Source: Paracoccus sp. MA
Lineage (GTDB): Bacteria; Pseudomonadota; Alphaproteobacteria; Rhodobacterales; Rhodobacteraceae
Reading direction: 5' to 3'
DNA length: 64,000 nucleotides
Assembly (NCBI RefSeq): GCF_020990385.1
Contig: NZ_CP087599.1
Span: forward strand, 558,001 to 622,000
In this document: piece after piece, positions 1-8,348 of the stretch
How positions within the stretch are numbered: the first letter of the stretch is position 1
How the letters are laid out: each line of letters starts with the position of its first letter
Program-made: the position numbers and the translations under genes
The notes under the pieces: model-generated
The model's input: only the letters and a program-made list of their open reading frames with translations
What the model was told of the DNA's origin: nothing
The model's database searches: none

Positions 1-26
1 TCGTCATTCAGGAAGAAATCGCGCAT
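1..26 (-). CDS. Start of an unidentified downstream gene (partial)
   Basis: An ATG on the minus strand lies 12 bp downstream of the amidohydrolase stop codon and opens a frame reading MRDFFLND to the window edge. The short gap after the preceding gene of a tightly packed operon is the main reason to propose it. Only eight residues are visible, so no family can be assigned and the start itself is uncertain. Confidence 0.3.
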
Positions 27-38
27 CGTCGCCTTGCC

Positions 39-914
39 TCATTCGCGGACGAAATCCGGGACGCCCAGCGTGTCGATCAGCCGCGCCGTCTCGCGCTGGA
101 CCAGCGCCAGATTGCTGTCGCGCACCGTGGGCAGCAGGTGGCGCGCGCGGCGCAGCACGTCGTAATCCAGCGTGGCGGTGATCATCTCCTCGCCGGAACC
201 GGCCACGGCCAGTTCGCGCCCGAAGGGATCGATGATGCGCGAACCGCCCCAGAAGGTCAGGTCGCGCTCGGTCCCGGTGCGGTTCACCATGACGACCGGG
301 GCGCCGTAGATCATCGCATAGAAGCGGCAGGTCAGCGCCCAGCCGCCGGGATTGTCGAAATCGGCGCCCACCGCCTCCTCGCCGGAACTGACCGGGCAGA
401 TCAGCAGGGTGGCGCCATGCAGGAAGGCCAGATGGGTCAGCGCCGGGTTCCAGACATCGGCGCAGATCAGCAGGCCCGCGCGCCAATGCCCGTCCAGCTC
501 GCAGGTCTCGACGAAACGGCCGGGGGCGTAATGCTTGCCCTCTTCCAGCTTGCCATAGGTGGGCAGGTTCACCTTGCGGTGCAGATGGATCATCCGCCCG
601 TCGCACAGGATCGCCGCCGCGTTGTAGAATTGCGCGGCTGGCCCTTCCTCGATGAAGCCCAGCGTCACGGCCATCGGGCCCGCCGCCTCGGCCAGCCGCT
701 TCAGCCGCGGGTCCTTGCGCGACATGGCGGCGTCGAGCAGGTTCTCGGACCCGTAATGGCCGGTCAGCGACAGTTCCGGCATGACCAGCATGTCCAGGCC
801 CGCCTCGCGTCCCCGCGCGATCCAGTGCAGGTGGCGGTCCAGATTGGCGTCGACATCGCCGATCTCGCTGGAGAATTGCGCGGCGCCGATGGTGATCGTC
901 TTGCTGGTGGTCAT
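39..914 (-). CDS. Carbon-nitrogen hydrolase (nitrilase superfamily)
   Basis: A 291-aa cytoplasmic amidohydrolase with the Glu-Lys-Cys triad of the nitrilase superfamily: E47 in MPEL, K114 in HRKVNLP and C151 in LLICADVWNP. Members cleave non-peptide amide or nitrile C-N bonds. The length fits single-domain amidases and the N-terminal half of glutamine-dependent NAD synthetases; no synthetase domain follows. I chose the ATG giving MTTSKTITIG because the family fold begins there; an in-frame ATG 15 codons upstream only adds low-complexity residues. It is the fifth gene of a minus-strand run after an osmoprotectant-type ABC importer, so it may release ammonia or an acid from the imported compound. 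The exact substrate is not predictable from sequence. Confidence 0.85.
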   Translation of the reverse strand: MTTSKTITIGAAQFSSEIGDVDANLDRHLHWIARGREAGLDMLVMPELSLTGHYGSENLLDAAMSRKDPRLKRLAEAAGPMAVTLGFIEEGPAAQFYNAAAILCDGRMIHLHRKVNLPTYGKLEEGKHYAPGRFVETCELDGHWRAGLLICADVWNPALTHLAFLHGATLLICPVSSGEEAVGADFDNPGGWALTCRFYAMIYGAPVVMVNRTGTERDLTFWGGSRIIDPFGRELAVAGSGEEMITATLDYDVLRRARHLLPTVRDSNLALVQRETARLIDTLGVPDFVRE

Positions 915-979
915 CGCCTTCGGCCCCTCCGCATCGCCATCCCGAGGACAGGGGCGCATCCGCCCCCGCCCGTCCCGCC

Positions 980-1864
980 TCAGATGAGGCCGTTGTCCTG
1001 CAGGAACTTCGCCGCCGCGTTCTCGACCGAGACCTTGTCCACGTCGACGCTGGCATTCAGCGCGGCCATGACCTGATCGTCCAGCTTGGCCGAGACCTCG
1101 TTCAGCAGGTCGCCGATATCGGGATTGGCCTCCAGCACCTCGGCGCGGATCACGGGCGCCAGCGCGTAGCTGGGGAAATAGCCCCGGTCGTCCTCCAGCA
1201 CGGTGAAGTCGAAGGCGGGAATGCGGCCATCGGTGGCAAAGACCAGCCCGACATCGACCTGCCGGTCCCGCAGCGCCTGATAGACCAGCCCGGTATCCAT
1301 GCGCTTGACATTGGCGCGGCCGAACTCGAAGCCGTAAGCCGCCTCCAGCGGCTTCAGCCCGTCCGGGCGGGCATAGAATTCGGCGTTCGAGCCGAAGGTC
1401 AGGCTCTGGCCGCCATTGATCGCCCCGGCCAGGTCGGAAATGGACGCGATGCCCTTTTCGCTGGCATCCGCCGCGCGCATCGCCAGGGCATAGGTGTTGT
1501 TGGCCTCGGACGGGTTCAGCCAGACGATGCCCTTCTGGGCGTCCAGCTCCTTGACCGTGTCATAGGTCTGCTGCGGGTCCAGCTTTTCCTCGATATTGTT
1601 GTAGGTGATGAGCGAGGTGCCGGTATATTCCCAATAGACGTGGATCTGGCCGTTCTCCATCGCCTGGCGCACCGCGGCCGAGCCCATGCCGGCGCGGTTG
1701 TCGACCCGGTGGCCGTTGGCCTCCAGCACCTGCTGGGTGATGGCCGACAGGATCTGCTGTTCGGTGAAGTTCTTGCCGCCGACCACGATGTCGGCCGCCT
1801 GCGCGCCGGTCGCGAATGCCGCGAAGGCCAGTGCTGCAAGGCCGGATTTGACGGTGATGTTCAT
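980..1864 (-). CDS. Glycine betaine/choline-type ABC transporter substrate-binding protein (OpuAC/YehZ family)
   Basis: A 294-aa periplasmic binding protein with a Sec signal peptide (residues 1-23, cleavage after GAQA) and the OpuAC-family start IVVGGKNFTEQQIL. It also has the family motif VYWEYTGTSLITY around residue 78, typical of quaternary-amine binding proteins of the OpuC/YehZ/OsmF group. It follows a permease, an ATPase and a second permease on the same strand, giving a complete importer with two different permeases, the YehWXYZ arrangement. The ligand could be betaine, choline, carnitine or another compatible solute; YehZ-type proteins often bind betaine weakly, so a non-betaine ligand is possible. 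The downstream nitrilase-family gene hints at an amide-containing ligand, which is inference only. Confidence 0.88.
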   Translation of the reverse strand: MNITVKSGLAALAFAAFATGAQAADIVVGGKNFTEQQILSAITQQVLEANGHRVDNRAGMGSAAVRQAMENGQIHVYWEYTGTSLITYNNIEEKLDPQQTYDTVKELDAQKGIVWLNPSEANNTYALAMRAADASEKGIASISDLAGAINGGQSLTFGSNAEFYARPDGLKPLEAAYGFEFGRANVKRMDTGLVYQALRDRQVDVGLVFATDGRIPAFDFTVLEDDRGYFPSYALAPVIRAEVLEANPDIGDLLNEVSAKLDDQVMAALNASVDVDKVSVENAAAKFLQDNGLI

Positions 1865-1901
1865 GCTGTTGGCTCCCTTGGTTGCTGGTTCTGGTTCCGC
1901 C

Positions 1902-2624
1902 TTATCGAAGCGGATTCACGCCTTTCGGGATCAGCCGCAGCTGCGCCTGTCCCATCAGGAAATCGACGGCCACGGCCAGCGCCGCCGTGGGGACCGCGCC
2001 CGCCAGCAACATGCCCGTGTCCATCAGGTCGATGCCGGTAAAGATCAGCTCGCCCAGTCCGCCGCCGCCGATCAGGAAGGCCAGCGGCGTCGTGCCCACA
2101 TTGATCGCCAGCGCCGTGCGGATGCCCGAGAAGATGACATAGAGCGCGTTCGGGATCTCGACCCGCAACAGGATCTGCCGCTGCGTCATGCCCATGCCCG
2201 TCGCCGCCTCCTTCAGATGCGAAGGCACGGCCAGCAGCCCGGCATAGGTATTGCGCACGATGGGCAGCAGCGAGGCGACGAACAGCCCGAAGAAGGCCGG
2301 CGGAAAGCCGATGCCCAGAAGCGTCATCGACAGCGCGATGACCGCAAGCGTCGGGATGGTGGTGCCGATGTTGAAGACCTGCATCACCGTTTCGGCATAA
2401 CGCTCCATCGAGGGGCGCGACAGCCAGATGCCCACCGGCACGCCCACGAGGATCGCCGCTCCGCCGGAACTGGCGACCAGGAACACGTGCTGCCGCGTCA
2501 GATAGGTGATGTCGTCCCAGTATATCGCCATCTGGTCCAGCAACCCCGAGGTCGCCACCCAGATGCCCAGCAGGAAGACCAGCAGCATCGTCGCCCCGCG
2601 CCCGAGACCCAGCCAGCGTGTCAT
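1902..2624 (-). CDS. Osmoprotectant-type ABC transporter permease (second permease)
   Basis: A 240-aa inner-membrane protein of the OpuC/ProW permease group with about six hydrophobic segments. The BPD-type cytoplasmic loop EAATGMGMTQRQILLRVE (about residues 135-155) contacts the ATPase. The ATG at 2624 overlaps the ATPase stop codon as ATGA, so the two are probably translationally coupled; a longer upstream reading would run into the ATPase gene. It pairs with the shorter permease at the head of the operon to form a heterodimeric channel for the importer whose binding protein follows 37 bp downstream. Confidence 0.85.
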   Translation of the reverse strand: MTRWLGLGRGATMLLVFLLGIWVATSGLLDQMAIYWDDITYLTRQHVFLVASSGGAAILVGVPVGIWLSRPSMERYAETVMQVFNIGTTIPTLAVIALSMTLLGIGFPPAFFGLFVASLLPIVRNTYAGLLAVPSHLKEAATGMGMTQRQILLRVEIPNALYVIFSGIRTALAINVGTTPLAFLIGGGGLGELIFTGIDLMDTGMLLAGAVPTAALAVAVDFLMGQAQLRLIPKGVNPLR

Positions 2625-3769
2625 GACGCCCCCTGTTCCAGTCCCGCGCCCTTGTCGGGGCCATAGGTCGCGCGCAGCGCCGCGGTCACGTCCGGCTGGG
2701 TGATGACCCCCGCGAAACGGCCGTGATCGTCGGTGCAGGCCAGCCACATCGTGTCATGCGCGAACATTTCCGAAACCACGGCGCGCAGGTCCGCCCGGAT
2801 CGGCACCGTGGCGGGCAGCGGATGGGCGAAGTCCCGGACCGCGCCCGAGGCGCCGGCCATCTCTTCGGCGGTCACGAAGCCCACCGGGCGGCGGTCGCTG
2901 TCGATGACCACCGCGCGGCGGGCCTTTGCGACGGTCAGCTGGTGCAGCGCGTCGGACACCTTGGTCGACCGCGCGGTGACCGGCACGTCGGTGGAGGCCA
3001 CCTCTTCGGCCGTGACCAGCCGCAGCCGCTTGAGCGTGCGGTCCGCGCCCACGAAATCGGCGACGAAGGCATTGGCGGGATGGGCCAGGATCATGTCGGG
3101 CGTGTCGTATTGCTCGATCCGGCCGGCGCGAAAGATGGCGATCTTGTCGCCCATCTTCACCGCCTCGTCGATGTCGTGGCTGACGAACATGATGGTCTTC
3201 TTCAGCTCGGCCTGCATCTTCAGGAACTCGTCCTGGATGATCTCGCGGTTGATCGGGTCGATGGCGCCGAAGGGCTCGTCCATCAGCATCACCGGCGGAT
3301 CGGCGGCCAGCGCCCGGATCACGCCGACGCGCTGCTGCTGGCCGCCCGACAGCTCCTTGGGATAGCGCCGCAGGAACTGGCGCGGGTCCAGGCCCACCAG
3401 GTCCAGCAGGTCGGCGGCGCGCTGGCGGGCCTTGCGGATGTCCCAGTTCAGCAGCCGGGGGACGACGCAGATGTTTTCCTCGATCGTCATGTTCGGGAAC
3501 AGGCCGATCTGCTGGATCACATAGCCGATATTGCGGCGCAGCTGGATATCGTCCAGCTGCGCGGTGTCTTCGCCATTGATGTAGATCTTGCCGCTGGTGG
3601 GCGGGATCAGCCGGTTGATCATCTTCAGCGCCGTGGTCTTGCCGCAGCCCGAGGGCCCCAGCAGGATGCAGATCTCGCCGGTGGGCACTTCCATGTTCAC
3701 CCGGTCGGCGGCCACGATATCGGCGCCGGGGGTCTTGAATCTCTTGGTCAGGTCTTCGAGTCGGATCAT
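2621..3769 (-). CDS. Glycine betaine/proline-type ABC transporter ATP-binding protein with CBS domains
   Basis: A 382-aa ATPase: Walker A GPSGCGKTT at about residues 38-46, signature LSGGQQQR, Walker B VMLMDEP and the H-loop FVSHD. The C-terminal 120 residues carry CBS-domain sequence (for example RRAVVIDSDRRPVGFVTAEE). Such domains in OpuA/OpuC/ProV proteins sense ionic strength or a nucleotide and gate transport. The ATG at 3769 is preferred over a TTG two codons upstream. It lies 25 bp after the first permease and overlaps the second by 4 bp. The CBS pair suggests that transport, and not only expression, responds to osmotic or energy state. Confidence 0.9.
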   Translation of the reverse strand: MIRLEDLTKRFKTPGADIVAADRVNMEVPTGEICILLGPSGCGKTTALKMINRLIPPTSGKIYINGEDTAQLDDIQLRRNIGYVIQQIGLFPNMTIEENICVVPRLLNWDIRKARQRAADLLDLVGLDPRQFLRRYPKELSGGQQQRVGVIRALAADPPVMLMDEPFGAIDPINREIIQDEFLKMQAELKKTIMFVSHDIDEAVKMGDKIAIFRAGRIEQYDTPDMILAHPANAFVADFVGADRTLKRLRLVTAEEVASTDVPVTARSTKVSDALHQLTVAKARRAVVIDSDRRPVGFVTAEEMAGASGAVRDFAHPLPATVPIRADLRAVVSEMFAHDTMWLACTDDHGRFAGVITQPDVTAALRATYGPDKGAGLEQGAS

Positions 3770-3794
3770 CCGCAAAGGTCCTTGCCCGGAAATG

Positions 3795-4445
3795 TCAGCG
3801 TTTCAGCCCGGCCGGGGTCAGCCGCTTCTGCAATTGCAAAAGCGCCCAGTCGGCCACGATGGCGAGAAGAGAGACGGCCAGCGCGCCGGTGACAAGCTGG
3901 CGCGGATCGGTCTGAGAGATGCCGCGCGCGATCAGCACGCCCAGGCCGCCGGCGCCGATATAGGCGGCGATGGCCGCGACGCCGATATTCATCACCACCG
4001 CGGTCCGCACGCCGGCCATGATGACCGGGATCGCGATGGGGATCTCCAGCCGGGTCAGCCGCTGGAAGGGCGTCATGCCCATGCCGATGGCCGCCTCGCG
4101 CAGCGCCGGATCGACATTGGTGATGGCGGTATAGGTGTTGCGCACGATGGGCAGCTGCGAATAGAGCAGGATCGCGATCACCGCCGGCAGCCAGCCGATC
4201 CCCTGGCCGATCTTGGACAGGATCGGGATCATCAGCCCGAACAGCGCGATCGAGGGGATCGTGACGATGATCGAGGCCACATAGAGCACCGCATCCGCGA
4301 TGCGCCGGTTCTGGGTGATGGCGATGCCGATGGGCACGCCGGTCAGGATCGCCAGCCCCACGGCCACCGCGACGATCGAGATGTGCTCGCCGGCCAGCCG
4401 CAGGATGACCGGCCAGTTATTCGCAATGAAACCAAATATTTCCAT
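3795..4445 (-). CDS. Osmoprotectant-type ABC transporter permease (first permease)
   Basis: A 216-aa inner-membrane permease, OpuCB/ProW type, with five or six hydrophobic helices and the coupling loop REAAIGMGMTPFQRLTRLE (about residues 120-140), closely resembling the loop of the second permease. The start at 4445 (MEIFGFIANN) is supported by a purine-rich AGAGGG a few bases upstream; the longer in-frame extension has no membrane or family character. It is the first gene of the minus-strand importer operon, so the promoter should lie between 4446 and the IS66 element at 4832. Confidence 0.85.
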   Translation of the reverse strand: MEIFGFIANNWPVILRLAGEHISIVAVAVGLAILTGVPIGIAITQNRRIADAVLYVASIIVTIPSIALFGLMIPILSKIGQGIGWLPAVIAILLYSQLPIVRNTYTAITNVDPALREAAIGMGMTPFQRLTRLEIPIAIPVIMAGVRTAVVMNIGVAAIAAYIGAGGLGVLIARGISQTDPRQLVTGALAVSLLAIVADWALLQLQKRLTPAGLKR

Positions 4446-4831
4446 ATCCCTCTTTCCCTCTGGCAGAGATGGGGGGCCGACCAGCGATATCCCGGAATAG
4501 CCCGGTTGAAACGGCATCATGTTGCGCCAATTCGTCACCAGCTTGCACGAATCCGTCGCGAGGACGGTTCAGGCGCCATTGAACCGGGGCGGAGATCATC
4601 GCTCCACCGGATCGCATATCGCAAAGCTGTCGCATGATCCCATCTTGCAACAATCCCGGCCGCAGGACCACCCCGCCTGTCCGGCGTCAGGGCCTATGGG
4701 ACGGAATTCTTGATTGAAGGCGGAAGGGCTTGCGGTTCGTCGGGCCTGTCAGGCAGCGATGATCAGCCGCAAGCCCGTGGACCAGGAAGCCGTCGCCGTT
4801 CGGGCGGATCAACGCCGCGGCCGATCCCCGG
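4446..4831. other. Intergenic region between importer operon and IS66 element
   Basis: These 386 bp contain the expected promoter of the minus-strand ABC importer and the left flank of the IS66 element. I find no convincing gene. A weak open frame on the minus strand (about 4690-4820) joins in frame to one on the far side of the element if the element is excised, so a gene may have been interrupted here, but I do not recognise it. No clear sigma-70 box or strong hairpin is evident. Confidence 0.5.
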
Positions 4832-4852
4832 GTAACCGTCCGGCCTGACCGC
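4832..4852 (+). repeat. IS66 left terminal inverted repeat
   Basis: This is the 21-bp copy starting GTAACCGTCCGG, a perfect inverse match to 7177-7197. The GTAA start is characteristic of IS66-family termini. Confidence 0.9.
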
Positions 4853-4876
4853 CCTGCCGCGTGCTGAGGGTGCGGG

Positions 4877-4906
4877 ATAGTGTCCACCATCGATAGTGGA
4901 CACTAT
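4877..4906. promoter_or_regulatory. Perfect 11-bp inverted repeat over the tnpA start
   Basis: ATAGTGTCCAC (4877-4887) is followed by an 8-base spacer and GTGGACACTAT (4896-4906), a perfect dyad overlapping the GTG at 4880 that could start tnpA. It could be an operator, or an RNA hairpin hiding the tnpA start in transcripts entering from outside, as known for IS10 and IS50. Its presence supports the later GTG at 4916 as a second possible start. Confidence 0.6.
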
Positions 4907-5275
4907 GGTGATGGCGTGGCGCGTCGGACGAAGCGGCTCTGGACGGATGAGGAGAAGCGGTCGATCTGTTTCCAGACGGCTGCGCCGGGCGTTTCGGTAG
5001 CGCAGGTGGCGCGACGCTACGCGGTCAATGCGAACCTGATCTTCAAGTGGTTGCGCGATCCCCGCTTTGCGCCCGACCCGGCGTCGGTTCCGGCCTCGTC
5101 GGAGGAGGCGCGGTTTTTGCCGGTAGAGATAGTCGCGGAAGAGCAAGCACCTGCGGCAGCGCCTGTCGCCGAGAACCGCATCGAGATCGAGCTGGCCGGC
5201 GGTCACCGGATGCGGATCAGCGGGAGCTATGATCCCGAGGCGCTGGCGCGGCTGATCCGGGGTCTCACGGCGTGA
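4880..5275 (+). CDS. tnpA: IS66 accessory protein TnpA
   Basis: A 131-aa protein with an N-terminal helix-turn-helix (about residues 20-60; [20 protein letters not shown]) typical of IS66 TnpA/IS3-type OrfA DNA-binding proteins. It is required with TnpB for IS66 transposition. The start is uncertain: GTG 4880 gives 131 aa, while GTG 4916 gives the common family start (M)ARRTKRLW and 119 aa. Its stop overlaps the tnpB start by 4 bp. It appears intact. Confidence 0.9.
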   Translation: MSTIDSGHYGDGVARRTKRLWTDEEKRSICFQTAAPGVSVAQVARRYAVNANLIFKWLRDPRFAPDPASVPASSEEARFLPVEIVAEEQAPAAAPVAENRIEIELAGGHRMRISGSYDPEALARLIRGLTA

Positions 5276-5619
5276 TCCCGGTTCCGGCCACTACGAGGGT
5301 CTGGCTGGCGGCCGGGGTGACGGACATGCGCAAGGGCTTTGCAGCGCTCGCGGCGCAGGCCGAGGCCGTGCTGAAGCAGGACCCGTTCGCCGGGCATCTG
5401 TTCGTGTTCCGGGGCCGTCGTGGCGATCTGGTGAAGGTCATCTGGTGGGACGGGCAAGGGGCTTGCATGTTCATGAAGCGGCTGGAGAAGGGGCGGTTCG
5501 TCTGGCCCTCGGCGAAGGAAGGCAAGGTGGCGCTGACGCCGGCGCAGCTGTCGATGCTCCTGGAAGGGATCGACTGGCGCGCGCCGGAGCGGACCTGGAG
5601 GCCCTTGGCGGCAGGCTAA
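5272..5619 (+). CDS. tnpB: IS66 accessory protein TnpB
   Basis: A 115-aa protein matching IS66 Orf2 throughout: [18 protein letters not shown] near the N-terminus, then [20 protein letters not shown] and [15 protein letters not shown]. Its biochemical role is unknown, but it is needed for transposition of IS66-type elements. It starts with GTG overlapping the tnpA stop (GTGA), indicating translational coupling. It is full length and shows no damage. Confidence 0.93.
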   Translation: MIPVPATTRVWLAAGVTDMRKGFAALAAQAEAVLKQDPFAGHLFVFRGRRGDLVKVIWWDGQGACMFMKRLEKGRFVWPSAKEGKVALTPAQLSMLLEGIDWRAPERTWRPLAAG

Positions 5620-5678
5620 TCCAAGGGGCATGCAATCGCAGGATTCCCACAAGGAATCCCGTGAGATAGACTTCTCCC

Positions 5679-7177
5679 ATGCTCGATCACACCCTGACCT
5701 TGCCGGACGACCCCGAGGAGCTTCGCAGCTTCACCGCGCGGCTTCTGGCCGAGGTGAAGGCGCAGGCGATCCTGATCGAGAAGCTGCGCCACCAGTTGGC
5801 CGGGCACCGGGCGCAGCGGTTCGGAGCCTCGTCGGAGACGGCCGAGCAGCTGCAACTGGCGCTCGAGACCAGCGAGATCGCCGCTGCCGCGATGACGGCG
5901 CGGATGAAGCTGCCGGACATCGAGGAGAAGGACCGCCCCAAGCGCCGGCCGATCCCGGATCACATCCCGCGGATGGAAGTGGAACTGACCCCGGGCGCCG
6001 AGGCCTGCGCCGATTGCGGCGGGCGGCTGCGCCGGATCGGCGAGGATGTGACCGAAGAGCTGGAGTATGTGCCGGGACGCTTCATCGTGAACCGGATCGT
6101 GCGGCCCCGGCTGACCTGCGCCTGCTGCGAACGGTTCGTCCAGGCCCCGCTGCCGACGCGCCCCATCGAGCGCGGCCGTCCCGGGCCTGGCCTGCTGGCC
6201 CATGTCCTGGCCAGTAAATATGCCGACCATCTTCCCCTCTATCGCCAGAGCCAGATCTTCGAGCGCGAAGGTATCGACCTCGACCGCTCTACTCTGGCGG
6301 ACTGGGTCGGCAAGACCACCGCCCTGCTGGAACCGCTGTCCGAGGCCATCGGGCGCCATGTCCTGTCGGCCGAAGCGATCTTCGTGGATGACACGCCCGT
6401 TCAGATGCTGGCGCCGGGCACCGGCAAGACCCAGACCGCGCGGCTCTGGACCTATGCCCGTGACGAGCGCCCCTGGGGCGGGGATGCTCCACCAGCGGCA
6501 TGGTATCGGTTCTCCGGCGACCGGAAGGGCCAGCACCCCAAGGATCACCTCGCCCGGTTCCGCGGCTGGATGCATGCCGATGGCTATGCCGGGTTCGAGG
6601 ACCTCTATCGCTCCGGAGCCATCCGCGAAGTTGCCTGCATGGCTCATGTCCGGCGCAAGTTCGTCGACATCCACCGGTCGCAGGCGTCCCCCATCGCCGA
6701 AGAGGCCATCGCCCGGATCGCCCAGCTCTACGCCGTCGAGAAGGAGGCCCGAGGCTCGCCGCCTGACCCTCGCGCGCAACTCCGCCGCGCCCATGCCGCC
6801 CCGGTCTTCGACGATCTCGAGGTCTGGCTGGCCATGCAGCTCACCACGATCTCGGGTAAATCCCCACTCGCGGCCGCCATCCGCTATGCGCTAACTCGCA
6901 TGGAGCGCCTGCCCCCTACCTTGATCACGGCATCCTCGAGCTCGACAACAACGCCGCCGAACGCGCAATGCGCGCCATAGCCCTCGGGCGGAAGAACTAC
7001 CTCTTCTTCGGATCAGAAGCGGGCGGCAAGACAGCTGCCATCGCCTACACGCTGATCGAAACCGCCAAGCTCAACGCAATCGATCCCCACGCCTGGCTCG
7101 CCGACACCATCGCCCGCATCCCAGACTACAGGATCACCAAGGTCGACGACCTGCTGCCCTGGCGATGGAACGGGTAG
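5679..7177 (+). pseudogene. tnpC: IS66 transposase TnpC, frameshifted
   Basis: The first frame (5679-about 6911) encodes the N-terminal coiled coil, the Cys-rich zinc motif (CADCGG and CACCERF), and the catalytic core with Asp in FVDDTPV and Asp in HADGYAGFEDLY. After ALTRMERL the frame breaks: one base is missing in the CTGCCCCCTACC stretch at about 6911-6915, where CTGCGCCCCTACC would restore RPYLDHGILELDNNAAERA. The remaining frame (to 7177) carries the third acidic residue, in LELDNN, and the conserved end MRAIALGRKNYLF to LLPWR. The third catalytic residue is therefore separated from the first two, so the protein should be inactive unless ribosomes shift frame or the base is a sequencing error. 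Confidence 0.9.
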
Positions 7178-7197
7178 CGGTCAGGCCGGACGGTTAC
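7177..7197 (-). repeat. IS66 right terminal inverted repeat
   Basis: This is the 21-bp inverse copy of 4832-4852. Its inner end overlaps the last base of the tnpC stop codon, as is common for compact IS66 elements. Confidence 0.9.
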
Positions 7198-7354
7198 TGC
7201 CGCGGCGGGCTGCTGACCGAAGCGACGGTCGCGCAGGTGCCGGTGGGCAGGTGAGGGGCGGAGGCGCCGCCGGTTCGACCATCGCGCCGAACCCCGGTCC
7301 TCTGCTATCGCCATGGAAGGATGTCCCTGAACCCCGCCTGATTGCACATCGGTT

Positions 7355-7666
7355 TTAAGAGGCGTTCTGGCCACCGCTATGCCTCGGCCTTGCGCTTGAA
7401 CGCGCGTCATGCGTCCAAACCGCCTGCCGGATGCGCGCGCGCTTGTAGGCGTCGAAGATCGCCATGGCGTGCACGAAGAAGGCCCCTGCGAAACGGCCCA
7501 CGAAGGATATCTCGGCTCCGGTGGTCATCAGGGTGAAGCCACCCAGCAGCAGCAGGAAGAACAGGAAGATCAGCCCGCGCTGCGGCTCTCCGTTCCAGAC
7601 CTGGCCGGAACCCGGCAGCAGGACGGCCGAGGCCAGCACCAGATAGGGATTGGGCGGCGGCCTCAT
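7355..7666 (-). CDS. Small integral membrane protein, function unknown
   Basis: A 103-aa protein with two or three hydrophobic segments: one at NPYLVLASAVLLPGSGQVW, a strong one at GLIFLFFLLLLGGFTLM, and a third around FAGAFFVHAMAIF. The PGSGQ-W-G pattern before a helix is seen in small TM2-like membrane proteins, but I cannot name the family. The ATG at 7666 overlaps the upstream stop as ATGA and has GGAAAT eight bases before it; an ATG two codons earlier is also possible. It is the last gene of the APC-permease operon, so it is presumably co-expressed with the transporter. Confidence 0.72.
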   Translation of the reverse strand: MRPPPNPYLVLASAVLLPGSGQVWNGEPQRGLIFLFFLLLLGGFTLMTTGAEISFVGRFAGAFFVHAMAIFDAYKRARIRQAVWTHDARSSARPRHSGGQNAS

Positions 7667-8346
7667 GCGCATTTCCTTTCGGCGGCGGCCTCGTCCAGGA
7701 TATCCGCGCGCAACCCCGCCAGCGCCGCAAGAAGCGGTGCAAGCGTCTGAGGGGCAAGCGGGGTCCGTCCCATCTCGGCCTCGCGGAACAGCAGGTAGCG
7801 GCCGCGCTCGGCCTCGTCGGCAAGCCAGGTGATCCGCAGGCCCTTGGGCGAGATCACCAGCTCTTTCACCCTCGCATCGGCAAAGACCGCACGGTGGCGG
7901 GCCAGCAAGGCGGCGTCGCCGGGCGAGAGCGGCCTTTCGCTGCGCAAGGTGGCATCATGGGGAAATCCCTCGGGCAACAGGGTTTGATGCGGCAGGGTGT
8001 CGAAGGCCGAGAAGGGCTCGATCCCGCGCGGACGCGCCATCAGGTGGACGCGTTGCGAGACCGGCAGGGCGGCGGGCTGGGTCACCAGAAGCCACAGCGC
8101 CGGCAGCTTGCGATAGGTCAGCGTGTCGGGAACCGCCTGGAGATCGGTCTCGACCCCTTCGATGCGGCCCGAGACGCGGGCAAAGCCGGTCGGCGACACC
8201 GCGCGGCGCAGATCGCGCATCATTGGCGCGATGCGGTCGAAATAGCCGGCGCGGGCAGAGCTGCGCCGCGTCGCCTCGGACCTGAGGCGGAGGGCCAGGA
8301 TCACCAGCCCCCCGCCAAGGATCAGGACGAGAAGCCCCGCCTGCAT
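7663..8346 (-). CDS. Membrane-anchored protein, function unknown
   Basis: A 227-aa protein with a single N-terminal hydrophobic segment (MQAGLLVLILGGGLVILALR, residues 1-20) followed by a soluble Arg/Leu-rich domain. I do not recognise a family. The start at 8346 is chosen because it follows the permease stop by two bases and begins with the membrane anchor; the longer frame upstream is antisense to the permease. It is coupled to the next gene by ATGA. Position and topology suggest an accessory component of the adjacent permease, facing the cytoplasm or the periplasm. Confidence 0.72.
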   Translation of the reverse strand: MQAGLLVLILGGGLVILALRLRSEATRRSSARAGYFDRIAPMMRDLRRAVSPTGFARVSGRIEGVETDLQAVPDTLTYRKLPALWLLVTQPAALPVSQRVHLMARPRGIEPFSAFDTLPHQTLLPEGFPHDATLRSERPLSPGDAALLARHRAVFADARVKELVISPKGLRITWLADEAERGRYLLFREAEMGRTPLAPQTLAPLLAALAGLRADILDEAAAERKCA

Positions 8347-8348
8347 GT

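Larger units (their letters stand above)
4832..7197 (+). mobile_element. IS66-family insertion sequence
   Basis: The element is bounded by 21-bp perfect inverted repeats starting GTAACCGTCCGG: left 4832-4852, right 7177-7197. It encodes the three-gene IS66 set tnpA, tnpB and tnpC in order, all on the plus strand, with tnpA/tnpB overlapping by 4 bp. The total of about 2.37 kb is normal for IS66 elements with three genes. The octamer GCCGCGGC occurs on both sides (4814-4821 and 7199-7206); it directly follows the right end (one base away) but is 10 bp outside the left repeat, so it is only a tentative target duplication. The transposase gene is frameshifted. Confidence 0.93.

Noticed and set aside
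4690..4820. Minus-strand frame next to the IS66 left end as a named gene
   Set aside because: It joins in frame with sequence on the other side of the element but matches no family I can name; a gene call is not supported.
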